A stretch of 64,000 bases of DNA from Prochlorococcus sp. AG-355-J23 (GCA_003278705.1 QCDR01000001.1:1-64000); one strand, 5' to 3'. Counted from the stretch's first letter, positions 21,401-29,493 are shown. The notes: generated by a model from the letters alone, not told the origin. Numbers and translations: made by a program.

Positions 21401-21963
21401 CTATTAATTAATGGTGAATTATTAGATTCAATATTTAGAAAAGAATTTTTATCATAAATCTTTAATCCTGAGGCAACATCAACCTTATATCCAAGATTAT
21501 TTAAATTAAAATCTTCTAATTTAGAATAATCAATTAGATCTATTGAAGACTTATCACCAAAATACACATCATTACCAGGAGTTCCTAAAAATGAAGAACT
21601 TATATTTAATGGAGAACTAGAATTAAAATCGCTTCTTCCATCGACTTTAATTAGATCATTATTAATTGTTCCTTGAAAGATAGATTGATCTGAAAATTTA
21701 AGATCACGATTTAATGTATTAACTTCTGCAAAAGTAATATTCGAAGTAAATTCTCCTAATGAGATTTCTAATTGTTCATTATTTAAAGTATATGATTCAA
21801 ACTGATTACTAATATTAAAATATTTATTGTTTTCCTCAAGATTAATTTCTAAATTATGGTAATTACTATCTTTCCTAATAATTAAATCAGGTTCTATAGA
21901 ATCTAAATCATAACTAGAAAGATCATTTAAATAACTTCTCTTGTCATCTAAAGAATCAAACAT
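9439..21963 (-). CDS. Giant (4174 aa) cadherin-like repeat protein, probable type I secretion substrate
   Basis: No N-terminal signal peptide (starts MFDSLDDKRSYL). The body is a long series of Ig-like/cadherin-like modules marked by NINDAP, NINDSP, NVNEPP and NLNEKP junctions, with D-x-D, DPDE and DDEN acidic loops that would bind calcium. Near ~3560-3880 is a module shared with the 2098- and 1538-aa proteins (IDGSAFLIDTDEDGLIDI ... LLDQGYFD ... IIKDPLIPV). I compare it tentatively to choice-of-anchor-U domains. The last ~160 residues are different: hydrophobic and containing the only clustered Cys (ICITD, VDCCENL). Cysteines are nearly absent elsewhere, as usual for type I substrates. It is first in the operon with the PPIase and exporter. 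Likely a surface adhesin or shield; it lacks the dockerin module of its neighbours. Confidence 0.85.
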   Translation of the reverse strand: MFDSLDDKRSYLNDLSSYDLDSIEPDLIIRKDSNYHNLEINLEENNKYFNISNQFESYTLNNEQLEISLGEFTSNITFAEVNTLNRDLKFSDQSIFQGTINNDLIKVDGRSDFNSSSPLNISSSFLGTPGNDVYFGDKSSIDLIDYSKLEDFNLNNLGYKVDVASGLKIYDKNSFLNIESNNSPLINRELNLDSLIVNKNDILSKIDFDNIDIIEDIELLRLTPNDDIVNIGFNNKDNIYDFISGDDIVVYTAENIPNDFCNFINLDKFQWRPLDSSGNKIKDDRNADVFYDFNLNYFKEDEKKSFLIENYDSNNFLPKDIDSVQLGHFNPVLENANKLDWLQVKLVDPLPEIVNQGQPVIKYELVPDTEDSNLNWLEINAYDYRPHGQGFLGAELNLDWSNDSIYLDESLLENENVFGNDRFPIFQNLGSLEQNGDSSRTILRGLSGGSLPVASQGIILGNMQSQEADVQFARLPFRFKSSEITPDINLTLKSLPASKARKVLLEKVIMINSNSPKALVVEGVPLQDDVGSHIVKITSDDDINNKNFILNVESINDAPIPVNFDSSSSNPLEQTLFQDQTFSQDLSLLFSDEDDENLTFTLKDFPEWIQKEGSLIYGTPSNTHVGINEIIVSASDGENDSSEQKILINVLNINDAPEIISSINLPEITQGESFNYPLTSNSFFDKDTIIDQNEKLTFEVYSKGGNKDLLRFISINRDTGNILISSDHTLVGINQFTVRASDKESLFIDQDVQLNVLNINDSPFLTEKIPNFENPITISFDEEANFNVNSWFNDYDLGIDPNEKITLSLFEDDGSGVLKEINNETSNWLIFDSKENLLKIRPIGEKIGTNYVVINAKDSQGLEASATIPIIVKYKNNNPVLNYKNSQNLINNFLTSGVNSIIPETINNDDNFLNRITFSLNEQSDFLIDLPFDLLKDIDVGTDPDENLTYRIEDLESDILSDSYTNLFQFNQSNLRITGNTTDLGLDSTNGVVSYQTNLIVKDNYGLENSIELFFNLERSIKEPQVFAKTNEINLDEGDNIGFSEFFDFNHDPVSGESFSLYVKDSSIQGGQIIFKDSSGNLIEKNSDNLDYGDWLFSGTFEDIQKLINDLNVSTLNPYAKGDFEFSILMQSRLGETNLRTQSQIIEKGFFIDAVPSIPKFNFNNSEINSNNPYSLTKLNSFFNAYSDDPEEQIFYLINFPMERTDLFITDSKTSEIGTDTELGILLTNQEFADALIRSRNGNTESFNFAFSAISKEISNSKQIQSPVQYLELFATPILNEEAGIALIPPIGVQNSGLLSEITVLLDVPLGTRTIELSINLPDGSEVNSVENLGDLQSFSEETLSENLKRFTYLITVKEDKLPEQMKINVLTDESFSGELDGSLDFYTSSRKYSVISENSFSKQSDILNKIASINSGNEFNWNVIQNAKKPEFIEDNQLFFDETTGKLSIAVRRGNSESGFRNPNESISLSISNIPTGFTLAEKIGSDFRPVGATDKFGTIALFIFPTLEEKNAGSIDSFDYVNNNNLYLVSLQDNNQNIQNNSKLNLSISSLISGQEGGDSRSKIAFNNINLKSFSNLNNIPKIQKNNLIVDPLILSLKEDKSLNLKSVNESNAFFSMLPGSVPLETGWIENNNLELNNAFLAINNSENDSSNETTINTITELFSEYYGSNNGLRTFNSGISALSSIDSDNNLIINSEDNFWEKLLLWFDDGDAISELNELYPVQDFLSSINLDTYEIMKSQPIWNNDNQIMGSVNVTSHNNLQEQFKLFDVGLTINPSLENSLDLKVRSNNSEGDFINIFENGETIEFYLDSSGSENWLEEGLDSLTLVRLSGLPNEVTPSLGIKDSRGDWLFTWSDLIKNGGSVKLFPPALWSGFSNLSFLISQLQGDGSLVNSSIITYGMNVSAVPTAPLLKLTDVEINEDESIKLREMISIGQLIDNDGSEKLHYELNSQTDNFNLYTLNSSDQKVFFSKTNNSYIISSEVIDNVFVSPTENFSGKIEFSWKAVATETSNNLSKEVSRNNTLFVNAVADKPLPINSINNNSVLIENKSLALNQFIDVLSFDNGLLDLDGSEEIRYQIEIPSYISIIKSDDNNWSPLSLSIENDKTFITVQSQDLPYLEIADNGFSDEMIEFTITRISREISNSNQSKSLSTKIEIPFNKNARPAKILFNETTIEEDSSGISLNQLFNITPYSQTDTLRYVVEDLNSNLEIYKKENNTKLNAISNEITINNLDDYLIKSKSNISGKFSFSFYSISSPKGRGADALSQKLDCQIEVLPIADTPILTFENPPEDKIEISSNGWVNLHELGLNVNSEDNDNSEEYSILISPINNEGEIIQFPEQVIINVPYQLSDGSYEIKKKYLDNLSLFIDKTTDDLFISLTPKSIDKDSELIGMSTQLTVKANLEKIIVKVPLLQVSGTIQGQEDVPFPVLSNAGGSILSQHRDKGLGQTLFLELNNLPEGSKIVEKLNSDNSNSEFSKPINLDDSGNLLKSLRLPYYKWESLYLSAPENENGIIEFNARSISIGDESLEEKSTQNLLVKAFLVPVNDAPLVINLNDLERADEGLLKYWNLRSRFFDHDNEIGDLRIDVKIKNDSGSYSDLPNWLSLDNNGILSSNANNDHVGIYTLLIEATDPLGGQVQQEVNLDVGNINQNPAFKSLPSNWNEISTGNIKEFETTIFLDQTRIIDLANTFDDVDIKHGDSLSFQISDDGLNWSDNLTNLASITTGTLFINPLTKKQTGVNNIYVRAIDLQGASSSIKLKINILNVNEPPFVNRLEAIKISQSMWQEKLNLIPDKAEFKLDLLDLFIDPDETDTIEEIFPVLPPWLNLERIQGRTGMILVGNPKIGDIGTETLDFNAFDQSGKTITYRLILEVQNINDAPILKENPDFSSFKEVINGIPTVSQSSYERFDPGILFDDEDFPYGDSLSYELVDVLKINDDIEESLENPDWISFSYKTSKIPENNGKLLVRPAFYTQNENGEFIREIDVDDLSSLNENTKLKVSIIASDKRDTELKGLIGADFDVLTSNSFEIVENSIKISSELPLFNQITRDSNGFRVEAGSAPDLGIGGSVGDESEEELASFEVLVKNTDLKMMVSITPGIGEFRDGFNTRNADNLDENNSVIHSVSNQDGADIEILAPDNNDVGLYKIKIKAQDQIGESVVGTMLLSIKNLNEKPIINSSQISKIREFIESTRFENSTEISEVFNLFNDPDIIHLDKLKLEIQSEDEDNILNNPKFANSISIQSDNKGNLRFKFEPPRGFNEVVSPRFKIIANDNENLSAESPIFTANFFPKSEVTLLTSGIDKNQLSLENLGNIINKNITIDLDNALNINSPELLDSFGDELFVNLKIKSNNSSIISDLENVNDFITTSDLGEEKILHRININKLALASGNNFGDLSGLKLEVDPNSFYEIPSNLSSQIKFGIPIEIWTTTRVIDDEIENFGSEDSIVSRIWLPVRNNPPNFVPSKPIKLDKNFNFNENEDTANILFDLTNNFTDNDQNDILSWKLNLPDKLENLIKLDSINGNVYLSNTVKKLEDLPLGNHRILITAEDSTYQLGDNRAKVKGSLRINVVDNENTQNLINGINLINELDASEIREVFSRADKQDNERSLTDQEKDLVNIFERLKINDQNRDNLIEKISNGSAAIFNNIDESSPLVLLDSMSEDELVLLNSERQELSDEMILESQLLLGEKDFLDSPIGQLEFTLETNEQKGAFVDIFLESGGADIDELIKTNSLNIPNIFESKTLTFNSRGEVDLEDWLKGLNYGIYDYSSSNQNIIIDSFNRNDDLSELNFSDEIISKIDGSAFLIDTDEDGLIDIISMFLLDQGYFDNDSREFIIKDPLIPVDTNEEVLIPVDTNEEVLDEDLTLTSNNFAPNSSASNYLSIDTGNDFENKKLLIKDLGNKINYGSKESFPVSISLSKSMDFKGMNIPEFLVPGIKPLKSLYGSFNSLITKNKNNLEKLRDSIETFFEEYNNNGFLGFLTLMFLPLAGERILTPIAKNLNLDFKLDLVRRNPLFSGRWFFISSQGNKYLITRGFNNLELYYIDDLFDDEHIKPINGFDIQNNSLLYKAFLKSKQPGLFLDAIQKIQFEYQNINSFEINWSTWINENLLTHIDMDNKYNKVLSRSLIKLIDKSSSIDICITDITMFAHIVDCCENLNLPIKKLNI
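10361..10420 (-). repeat. Perfect 30-bp tandem duplication inside the giant gene
   Basis: Two identical adjacent 30-bp units (10361-10390 and 10391-10420) encode the decapeptide LIPVDTNEEV twice. The duplication keeps the frame and lies just after the shared DPLIPV module. This suggests replication slippage in a linker. Confidence 0.95.
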
Positions 21964-22017
21964 AAAAAAGACAAATATTTATGTTGATTCAGATTCTTTC
22001 TTTAAACTTATGCATTA

Positions 22018-23922
22018 TTAAAGAGTTAAAGTTTCGTAATCTGATCCACTTAAACTAGAACCAACACTACTATAAGCAGCCTTATCAGCAAATCCATCAG
22101 AATAAGATGTATTTTCGTAGGTAAAGTCTTCAGTACCTTCAAAAATATCAGCGACCCAAGTACCTGAAGCATCGAAACCAACCGATGATCCAGAGAAATC
22201 TTCAAGTTCTGAGAGGGCATCATTAATAAATGAACCAGATGAGTCATTTAATGTAATCCAACCATTTGAGGTTTCAAAGTCATCAAATGATGCAAAATTT
22301 CCACTAAAGTCTGATGAAGAAGCATCATATATGGTCTCACCCCAATCATTAGAAAGGACTTCTAAGTCATCGATAGTTATAGACCCGTCAAAGTTTGCAT
22401 CAACATCTGCAAAATTACCAGAACTATCTTCTGCGACTTCTCCAGCATTTAGGAAAGCTAAGTCTGTTAATGAAACTCTTCCATCATAGTTAAGGTCACC
22501 CTGATAAGTAATAAGGTTCTCAGTCACTTGATCAGCATAACCAGTAACATCGGAGGATTGTTCACCAGTAAGCTGGAAAATACCGCTTGCATCGCTAAAA
22601 CTATGAACAGAACCTGCGCTCACTCCTGATGAATCTAGTGATAGACGAGTTATTAATTTAGCACCATCCATTGTGCTGGCATCCAACATACCTCCACTCA
22701 TATCAGAATTCATTACACTTAGTCCATCAATCTCATATGCGCTACCAGAACCATCTTTTGAGATATAAGAACCACTTGGATCATAAGCGGATACATCCCA
22801 TCCAGAGTTTAAAACTGATCCTGAAAAATCACTTATAAAACCTCCGGAGAAATCATTTGCTACAATTTTCAAAACAGATCCAGAAACATCAGAAATGCTA
22901 ATGTCATCAAGTTGCTCAGCAAATGTACCGGCATTAATCCAGTAAGATTCTGCAACAATCGCTTGGTTTCCGCTGGAATCAACGTTGTAAGAATTTGCTC
23001 TTATTAAGTTAGTTTTATCTGATGAACCAATGTATCTTTGTGTATAAATATTAGTTGCTACGTTTACGAGATTTGACTCAGCCTCATGAATTGTAACTGC
23101 ACTAAAACGATCTCCCTCATAGAAACCTTGAGAGTTAACACCTGAAATGTCGTTAGTAAAATCTAATTCATCTAAGCTTTTAATAAGTGTGCTACTCGAA
23201 GATCCAGAGGCATCCTCTTCAGTTCCAATTCTTGAAAAAGTAGTATCGTATAGATCAGTATCATCAGTGAACTGAATTGTGGCTAAATCTGTTCCAGAAA
23301 TATCGGTATTTAATGAGACATCTTTTAAAGTAAATAATAAATGACCTCCAGAGGTAGAAGTAGAACCTGTGCTGAGATCGGACGAAGTATATGGGGTTGA
23401 GGAGTAAAAATCTGTTGCATTAAGGGTACTTTGTGAATTAATTGGAGTGAATGACCCACCTGAAGTATCCTCGAAAAGTGATGCACCAACAGCACCAGTG
23501 AATCTTATTGAACTACCACTTATATCGGCTGACCGTGCAAAATTAAATGCTGATCCTGAGAAATCTGCAGTTGCCCCGCTGAAATCTAACAAATCAGTAG
23601 TTGATGAATTACCGGTAGTGAAGAGAACGTCTAAAGTTTCCAGATCAATTGCAGCTTTTGCGAAATCAGAGCTGTCATAGGCCCAACCTGCTTCAACATA
23701 AAAAGCTATATCATAAGTAGCTGCTCCACCAACATCTAAATCATTATCAAAATTAATAGTATTTGATTCGCTATCACTAATATCTGTACCTAATAAACCA
23801 CTTATTGGACCATTTCCACTAAAGTCACCTGAAGCATGAGTTATCTCATATCTGTATTGGAGAGCTGAACCAGAAAAATCAAAATCTAATGATGAAAAAT
23901 CTGTAAAAACCGATGATGACAT
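22018..23922 (-). CDS. Dockerin-bearing surface protein rich in D-x-S-G motifs (634 aa)
   Basis: Residues ~15-430 form a region shared with three other large proteins here. Markers are LQYRYEI, LETLDVLF, IRFTGAVG, IYTQRYIGSSDKTNLIR and a cohesin-like ETLDVxF strand pattern. Residues 476-527 are a type-I-dockerin-like pair of Ca loops (DLNYDGRVSLTD and DANFDGSITIDD). The last ~30 residues (YENTSYSDG...SDYETLTL) closely match the end of the 1538-aa protein and may be the type I secretion signal. The protein has no Cys and no N-terminal signal peptide. It is studded with short D-[FSAI]-S-G repeats. It lies 54 bp upstream of the giant gene on the same strand. It lacks any variable N-terminal binding module, so it may be the minimal member. 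Confidence 0.8.
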   Translation of the reverse strand: MSSSVFTDFSSLDFDFSGSALQYRYEITHASGDFSGNGPISGLLGTDISDSESNTINFDNDLDVGGAATYDIAFYVEAGWAYDSSDFAKAAIDLETLDVLFTTGNSSTTDLLDFSGATADFSGSAFNFARSADISGSSIRFTGAVGASLFEDTSGGSFTPINSQSTLNATDFYSSTPYTSSDLSTGSTSTSGGHLLFTLKDVSLNTDISGTDLATIQFTDDTDLYDTTFSRIGTEEDASGSSSSTLIKSLDELDFTNDISGVNSQGFYEGDRFSAVTIHEAESNLVNVATNIYTQRYIGSSDKTNLIRANSYNVDSSGNQAIVAESYWINAGTFAEQLDDISISDVSGSVLKIVANDFSGGFISDFSGSVLNSGWDVSAYDPSGSYISKDGSGSAYEIDGLSVMNSDMSGGMLDASTMDGAKLITRLSLDSSGVSAGSVHSFSDASGIFQLTGEQSSDVTGYADQVTENLITYQGDLNYDGRVSLTDLAFLNAGEVAEDSSGNFADVDANFDGSITIDDLEVLSNDWGETIYDASSSDFSGNFASFDDFETSNGWITLNDSSGSFINDALSELEDFSGSSVGFDASGTWVADIFEGTEDFTYENTSYSDGFADKAAYSSVGSSLSGSDYETLTL

Positions 23923-24272
23923 TTAAAGAAATAGCAACTTTTGAATAATTAAAATATAGCACGCAAAATTGCATTTAGATTGAATTTGTTTTCAATTTTT
24001 TTCAAATAAAAACAAGATTATAATTATCTATTCTTATAAAGTTCGCAAGGCTACAAAACTAACGACTTTATGTATCAATACATACTTTTTAATTGTTTTA
24101 ATTTTTAGTTTTTGTATTAATAAATACAATACAAATCTGTTAATTTTTTTTCACTTTATTACCTTATCTGGTGACTTAAATCACAAAATTAAATTTTTGT
24201 TTCTCGAGTTGTTAAAAAAACTCTAAAGATGTGGAAATATAATTAAAAAATTTTTCAAGAAATAACTTTAAA
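23923..24272. other. Intergenic, no gene seen
   Basis: 350 bp, strongly AT-rich. It must hold the promoter of the 634-aa gene and the 3' end region of the 999-aa gene. I see no convincing ORF, RNA or hairpin. Confidence 0.5.
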
Positions 24273-27272
24273 TTAATTCGTGAAATCTGTTATTGGGACA
24301 CTATTGAGAACTCCACTATCCTCCAGAAGTTGTTGTCTTAGGAAACTTGTATTATCGAAACTTATAAGTGTATGAGAATTATCAATCGATCCTACATCTA
24401 GATGAGCTATCTCTGAGTCAGGGATTTGAGGAATTCCCCATTCCAAAGAATCCCAATTTAAGTAATTTCCTGATAAATCCTCATTATGGTTTAAACCTGT
24501 ATGAAGGTTTTTCATAAAATCACTTTCTATTATCGCAATATCTGCTATGGAAATTTCACCATCAAAATTTGCATCGACATCATCAGATGCGATAAAAGAA
24601 TTATTATCTGCATGGATTTTTGCCGCATTAAGATAAGCAAGATCTACTAAAGATACCCTACCGTCGTAATTTAAATCACCCTGAAAAGTAATTATATTTT
24701 TTGATAGCCTTTCTGAATTGTTTGAAATTTTTAAATTATCTTTAAAATCATTTCCACTCATTGCATAAAAACTTTCTTGACTTATGCTCTCTCCCTCTTC
24801 CCCAGAAACTCTAACTTTTAAATCAATATAAAATGATTCGGAAGTTGAATCATCCCATGAACTTGCCTTACCATCTGCTGATATCCCATTAACGCTAAAT
24901 CCTTTGACAGTATTTTCTCCTACCGAAGTGAGATTGGAAGCATTTGAGAAGCTAACTAACGATAAATTATTGTTGAATTCATTGTGAAGTTGCAATCCAG
25001 CATAATTATTATTTAACCCCTCAGAGAAATTAGAGAGTGTAAGTTTATTAGTGATCAATGAATTATCAGAATTTAGATATTCATTAGAAGAAGATGCTAA
25101 AAAGTCATCCATAGTACCGATTTCCAAAGACCCACTATCAAAAAAATTATTACCACTCAAATCCTCACTCAAGGAAAACCATGAGTATCTTTGCTCCAGA
25201 GATAAATCATGTAAGACAATATCGTCTAATTCAGTTTCAAAATTACCAATATTTGACCACCATGATCTCCCTTGAATTGTCGCTCCATTTCTTACTAAAA
25301 AAGATTTTGTTCCGGATCCAATTTCTCTTTGAGTCCAGAGTGTGGTTCCATGTTCAATAAGATCTGCAAAAGTTTGGTAAGTATATATTTCGCTAGATCT
25401 ATCAATTTCAATTGAATTATTGGAACTATCAAATCCCAAATCATCCAATGATTTTATAAGCGCATTATCGAAAGAGCTGTCATTATCAGTATCCTGATAA
25501 TTTGAAACCACAGTATCACAGTCATTGGAAATAATATCTATGGCTAGAGTCTCTCCATCCTGTGTTGTACCTCTCTCAATATTTTCGTCAAAATATAGTC
25601 CACTAACTCTGAATAATTCTGCATAATCATTGTTTATTCTTTGAGATCCTATAAGCTCACTTCCTACGGCACCAGTTACTCTGACTCCTTCTTTTTCATA
25701 TGAATATTCACCATTAAAAAATGATTGATCAAGTTTTGAAAAAGATTTAGCAAAATTAATATTTGATCCAAAATTTAAATCTGCGGTATCCCAATTCGAA
25801 AAAATTCCGTTAACTAAATTAAGAGTAATATCAAATGTTTCTAGATTCCAGATATTGGCTGTATCAACAGTTTTTGCCTCTATAACTAAATCGTAGCTTT
25901 TATTTTTGTATTCCTCATCAAAAGTAGTATTTTCTCCTGAATCATCTAATGTCCACAAATTGACTCCCTTTACTTTGATGTCTGTTCCAGACTCAACAAG
26001 TTTATAGTGATAACGAATTAAGGCTGTTTCATTGCTCAAAGAAATCTCATTTATGGGGTATATTTTAGAGGTAAGATCATAAAAATTTACTTCTCCATAA
26101 TTGTTTTCGCCACCATGTATTGAACTTATGGCTATGGTTTCAGAATCTGAAGAAAAACTCAATGCCGAACCAAAGTTCTCGTTTGATTTTGCTCCTAAAA
26201 GATCAAAACCTGATTGTCTCCAGATATCATTTTGCTCATCAAAATTAAATATACGTACCTGCCCTACATCATTTCCTGAAGCATCATGTTTAATTGAGCC
26301 TATACCAACAGTATTACCATCTTCGGATAAATCGATCTTATAAGAACTTAAGTCTCCAATATTAGTCCCATCAATATCACTTCCGAGTTTTGTCCATTTA
26401 TTATCACTTTCTGAATATTTAAAAACTCTTACATGTCCGGAATTATTTTTATCTTCTCCATCATTCTTTATAGCCCCTATTGCAATAATTGAACCGTCAA
26501 CAATATCATCAGGAGATACGAGCCTTAATGTAGTACCTGCCTCATCAGAAAGAGCTTCGCCTAAAATATCATCCCCAATTTTTTGCCAGTTTTCATTGTT
26601 TAATTTATAAACAGAAACTAACCCATTTTTATTATCCAATCCTTTTTCAGGAGAACCGATAGCTAGTAAATTTCCATTTAATGAAAGATCAACAGAATAT
26701 CCAAGTTTTGAATTATGAGATGTACCAATTATGTTCTGACCAATTTGTACCCAGTCATTTGAAGCAGAATCAAATTGATAAGAATGAGTTGATCCAACCT
26801 TAGAGCCAGAAAAATCATAGTCTGGATCACCGATTGCAATAATCGAACCATTTTCTGCAAGGCTTATAGAACTACCAAAAGATTTATTATTTATTCCTCC
26901 ATTTATAGCCGAACCTTTAAGGTTCCAAGTTTCGTCAGAATATTCATAAATACTTACAGCCCCCGAATAATCTTGGTCACCCGGAGAACCTATCGCTAAT
27001 AAATTTCCATCATTCGAAAAGCTAATAGAGAATCCAAGATTATCATTAGCACCTTGACCAATAAATTCTGCGTTTAAATTATATGTACTTAAGGAATTTG
27101 AAGATGAATCATATACAGCTACATACCCAGCATTAGTAAGATCATTAGTATCGTAATCAGGATCACTTATAGCTACTCTGCTTTTATTATTTGACAGCAC
27201 AATATCCCACCCAAATTTACCATTTTCGGATGAGCCACCTATATTAGATTTTTTCTCCCAAAAAGATCCCAA
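24273..27272 (-). CDS. Beta-propeller (FG-GAP-like) plus dockerin surface protein (999 aa)
   Basis: Residues ~1-395 are seven repeats of the type GxSISFSNDGNLLAIGSPGD...GAVSIYEY, an integrin-alpha/FG-GAP-like propeller. Each blade has a D-x-x-G-type calcium loop and a VxVYxL strand. Residues ~400-830 are the shared region (RYHYKLVESG, NLETFDITLNL, VRVTGAVG, LWTQREIGSG). Residues 866-920 are the dockerin-like loops (DLNYDGRVSLVD, DANFDGEISIAD). The C-terminal tail differs from the 634- and 1538-aa proteins. There is one Cys and no signal peptide. Likely extracellular, with the propeller as a protein- or glycan-binding head. Transcribed toward the exporter operon. Confidence 0.8.
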   Translation of the reverse strand: MGSFWEKKSNIGGSSENGKFGWDIVLSNNKSRVAISDPDYDTNDLTNAGYVAVYDSSSNSLSTYNLNAEFIGQGANDNLGFSISFSNDGNLLAIGSPGDQDYSGAVSIYEYSDETWNLKGSAINGGINNKSFGSSISLAENGSIIAIGDPDYDFSGSKVGSTHSYQFDSASNDWVQIGQNIIGTSHNSKLGYSVDLSLNGNLLAIGSPEKGLDNKNGLVSVYKLNNENWQKIGDDILGEALSDEAGTTLRLVSPDDIVDGSIIAIGAIKNDGEDKNNSGHVRVFKYSESDNKWTKLGSDIDGTNIGDLSSYKIDLSEDGNTVGIGSIKHDASGNDVGQVRIFNFDEQNDIWRQSGFDLLGAKSNENFGSALSFSSDSETIAISSIHGGENNYGEVNFYDLTSKIYPINEISLSNETALIRYHYKLVESGTDIKVKGVNLWTLDDSGENTTFDEEYKNKSYDLVIEAKTVDTANIWNLETFDITLNLVNGIFSNWDTADLNFGSNINFAKSFSKLDQSFFNGEYSYEKEGVRVTGAVGSELIGSQRINNDYAELFRVSGLYFDENIERGTTQDGETLAIDIISNDCDTVVSNYQDTDNDSSFDNALIKSLDDLGFDSSNNSIEIDRSSEIYTYQTFADLIEHGTTLWTQREIGSGTKSFLVRNGATIQGRSWWSNIGNFETELDDIVLHDLSLEQRYSWFSLSEDLSGNNFFDSGSLEIGTMDDFLASSSNEYLNSDNSLITNKLTLSNFSEGLNNNYAGLQLHNEFNNNLSLVSFSNASNLTSVGENTVKGFSVNGISADGKASSWDDSTSESFYIDLKVRVSGEEGESISQESFYAMSGNDFKDNLKISNNSERLSKNIITFQGDLNYDGRVSLVDLAYLNAAKIHADNNSFIASDDVDANFDGEISIADIAIIESDFMKNLHTGLNHNEDLSGNYLNWDSLEWGIPQIPDSEIAHLDVGSIDNSHTLISFDNTSFLRQQLLEDSGVLNSVPITDFTN

Positions 27273-27372
27273 ATAGTATTAGTGAAGTACATATTAAATA
27301 TACATCTATTGATTTTTTTTTACTTAGATATTTCTCATTTTTTCTTAAATAAACAAAATTTTGTAATTTTTT

Positions 27373-28635
27373 TTATATGCAATACTTATCTTTTAATGAT
27401 TTAGACATCTCATAACCAAAACCTGCTGATTTATTATAACTTTCGCAGGCTTTTTTATTATTTTTCATATCTGAATAAACTCTAGCTTTTTCGTAATAAA
27501 CATTAGCTAAATCCTCTTCAGATTTACTTACCAATAAAGCTTTTTTAAAAAAGTAAATTGCTTCATTATTTAATCCAAGAGTATTCAAAGCTATACCTCT
27601 TTTTAAAAAAACTTGAAAATTATAATTTTTAAAAGTACTTGATAAAAGCTGGCAAGTAATAAATAAAACTTCCTTTGCCTTTGAAGTGCTATCAATTTCT
27701 TCAAAATCAAAAACAAGTTTTTCTTTTAAATAAAGATATGACTTAAAGTTATAAGAATTGATCTTATTATTAGGGCAACTACTAAGCTCTAAATTTAACT
27801 TTGATTTTGATTTAAAATCTTTCTTTGGAATATTTTGTAAAACATTATCTGATGTAGGTTGTTTATTCTGTTTTTTTACTAATTTATAATACTTTGGTTT
27901 CTTTATAAATTCTTGAATAAATTCGTGAGCATGTGATCCTGAAATAGCAAAATTCAATCCCTCAGCATCTCTAAAAATAAAAGTATTTATCCCTACAACA
28001 CATCCACTTTTATCAATTAATGGACCTCCTGAATTACCTTGATTAATTGCTGCATCTGTTTGTACAAGTTTATTATCAGATCTAAGAGCACTAATTATTC
28101 CTCTTGTAATTGAAAAACCTAAACTTTTTGGGTAACCAACAGAAATCACTTCCTCCCCAATACTTAAATCTTCAATCTTAAGTTTTAGTACATTACCTTT
28201 TATTTTATTTATTTCTATTAAAGCTAAGTCATTTAATTTATCGCCTTTACCATCATATACAACCTGTCCAACATCGGTAGTTCCGTCTGTCCACTTTAAC
28301 ATCACTGACTTATTATTATTCACAACATGGCTATTGGTAAGAATTAAAGTACTTTCATTTCTATGTTGCACAACAAAACCAGAGCCACTATTTTTCATAG
28401 TATTTATTTCTAAAACAGACAGTTTTGCGATATTACTTATTTCCTTAATACCCAAATCTTTGTAACAAAACTCATCAGAGTTAGTGTAGTATTTTATCTT
28501 TTGGATATTTTCAGGAATTACATCATTTTTTTTACTTTCTTTTTCAATTTTTAATAATTCTGAAACTAGAAAAATAAACAAAAAAATAGATCCAAAAAAA
28601 AATAAGTATCTTATTTTAATTTTTTTTAATAGCAT
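27373..28635 (-). CDS. HtrA/S1C-like serine protease with C-terminal TPR region
   Basis: 420 aa. An N-terminal membrane anchor (YLFFFGSIFLFIFLVSELL) is followed by a trypsin-like domain with all three catalytic residues: His in LTNSHVV, Asp in LNDLALIEI and Ser in NQGNSGGPL. There is no PDZ domain. Instead, the last ~130 residues form tetratricopeptide-like helices (NTLGLNNEAIYFFKKALLV..., ANVYYEKARVYSDMKNNKKAC). It probably acts in the periplasm, anchored to the inner membrane. Placed between the dockerin-protein genes and the glycan genes, it could process or quality-control the exported proteins. That link is inference. Confidence 0.85.
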   Translation of the reverse strand: MLLKKIKIRYLFFFGSIFLFIFLVSELLKIEKESKKNDVIPENIQKIKYYTNSDEFCYKDLGIKEISNIAKLSVLEINTMKNSGSGFVVQHRNESTLILTNSHVVNNNKSVMLKWTDGTTDVGQVVYDGKGDKLNDLALIEINKIKGNVLKLKIEDLSIGEEVISVGYPKSLGFSITRGIISALRSDNKLVQTDAAINQGNSGGPLIDKSGCVVGINTFIFRDAEGLNFAISGSHAHEFIQEFIKKPKYYKLVKKQNKQPTSDNVLQNIPKKDFKSKSKLNLELSSCPNNKINSYNFKSYLYLKEKLVFDFEEIDSTSKAKEVLFITCQLLSSTFKNYNFQVFLKRGIALNTLGLNNEAIYFFKKALLVSKSEEDLANVYYEKARVYSDMKNNKKACESYNKSAGFGYEMSKSLKDKYCI

Positions 28636-29493
28636 CTATTTAATTATTATTTTGATTTAATATTTTTCATTATTAATTTTAAAACAAAATAGGCTAGAGT
28701 GATTTTAAACGGAGAATTTTGTTTTTTAAAACTTAAAATTTACTTTTTAAAATTAAAAATAATCTTCTATTATTATCATCTAATTAAATTTTTTATATTT
28801 ATTTTAAAAGGTTATTTTAATTATATAAAATATTTCAAATTTCAAATTTTAATATATTTAAAGTTTTTATAATTATGTCTTAGCTTATGAATTAATTCAT
28901 AATGTTTTTAAAGCTTGAGGCTTAAATCTATAAAAATTTTATCTATTTGAATCTCTATATTTAATTGATTTAAAAGCATAGAAAACTCACTTTCTTTGCT
29001 CCAAGCCCAAAAAGCCTGTATAGATAAAAGAAATAATTGCATAGTTATATTTGTCTTCTATTAAAAAATTGTCTAACTTCTCCACTATTGTTTATTTATA
29101 ATGCATTTTTTAAATTTGATATTTTTTTTTGAAAATTTACTATTTTATAAACGTGAATCAACAAAAAGAATTTTAGTGGTGACTAATATTAACGATAACC
29201 GTTTTCTAAAGATTTAGAAAATGATTCAACTATATATTTTGCACGATTAATCTTATCTTAATATTTTCTTGTAGAATTTCCGCAAATGGCAAGATTAAAT
29301 CCAAATTAGTTTTGCATTCGCGTATTATTTTATAAAATTTATGCTCCTATATTATCCTTAAATTCATTGTATAAAATAACTACAAAATGAATTTAGATAC
29401 TAAAAATAGATATAATTTTAGTCAAAAAATAAATTCCATTACTTATCATTTTTGGCAATCTATTGTCAATTTTAAAAATATATCCTTTAAATC
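28636..29493. other. Long AT-rich intergenic region
   Basis: 858 bp between divergent genes, with long A/T runs. The only coding-like item I see is the 44-codon ORF listed at 28908-29042. It must contain the promoters for the protease (minus) and the GT10 gene (plus). Confidence 0.5.
28908..29042 (-). CDS. Possible small protein (44 aa)
   Basis: An ATG ORF reads MQLFLLSIQAFWAWSKESEF and ends IDKIFIDLSLKL. The composition (Trp, Glu and Ser mixed with hydrophobic residues) is less random than surrounding frames, but I see no ribosome site and no family. Could be a relic or chance ORF. Confidence 0.25.
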   Translation of the reverse strand: MQLFLLSIQAFWAWSKESEFSMLLNQLNIEIQIDKIFIDLSLKL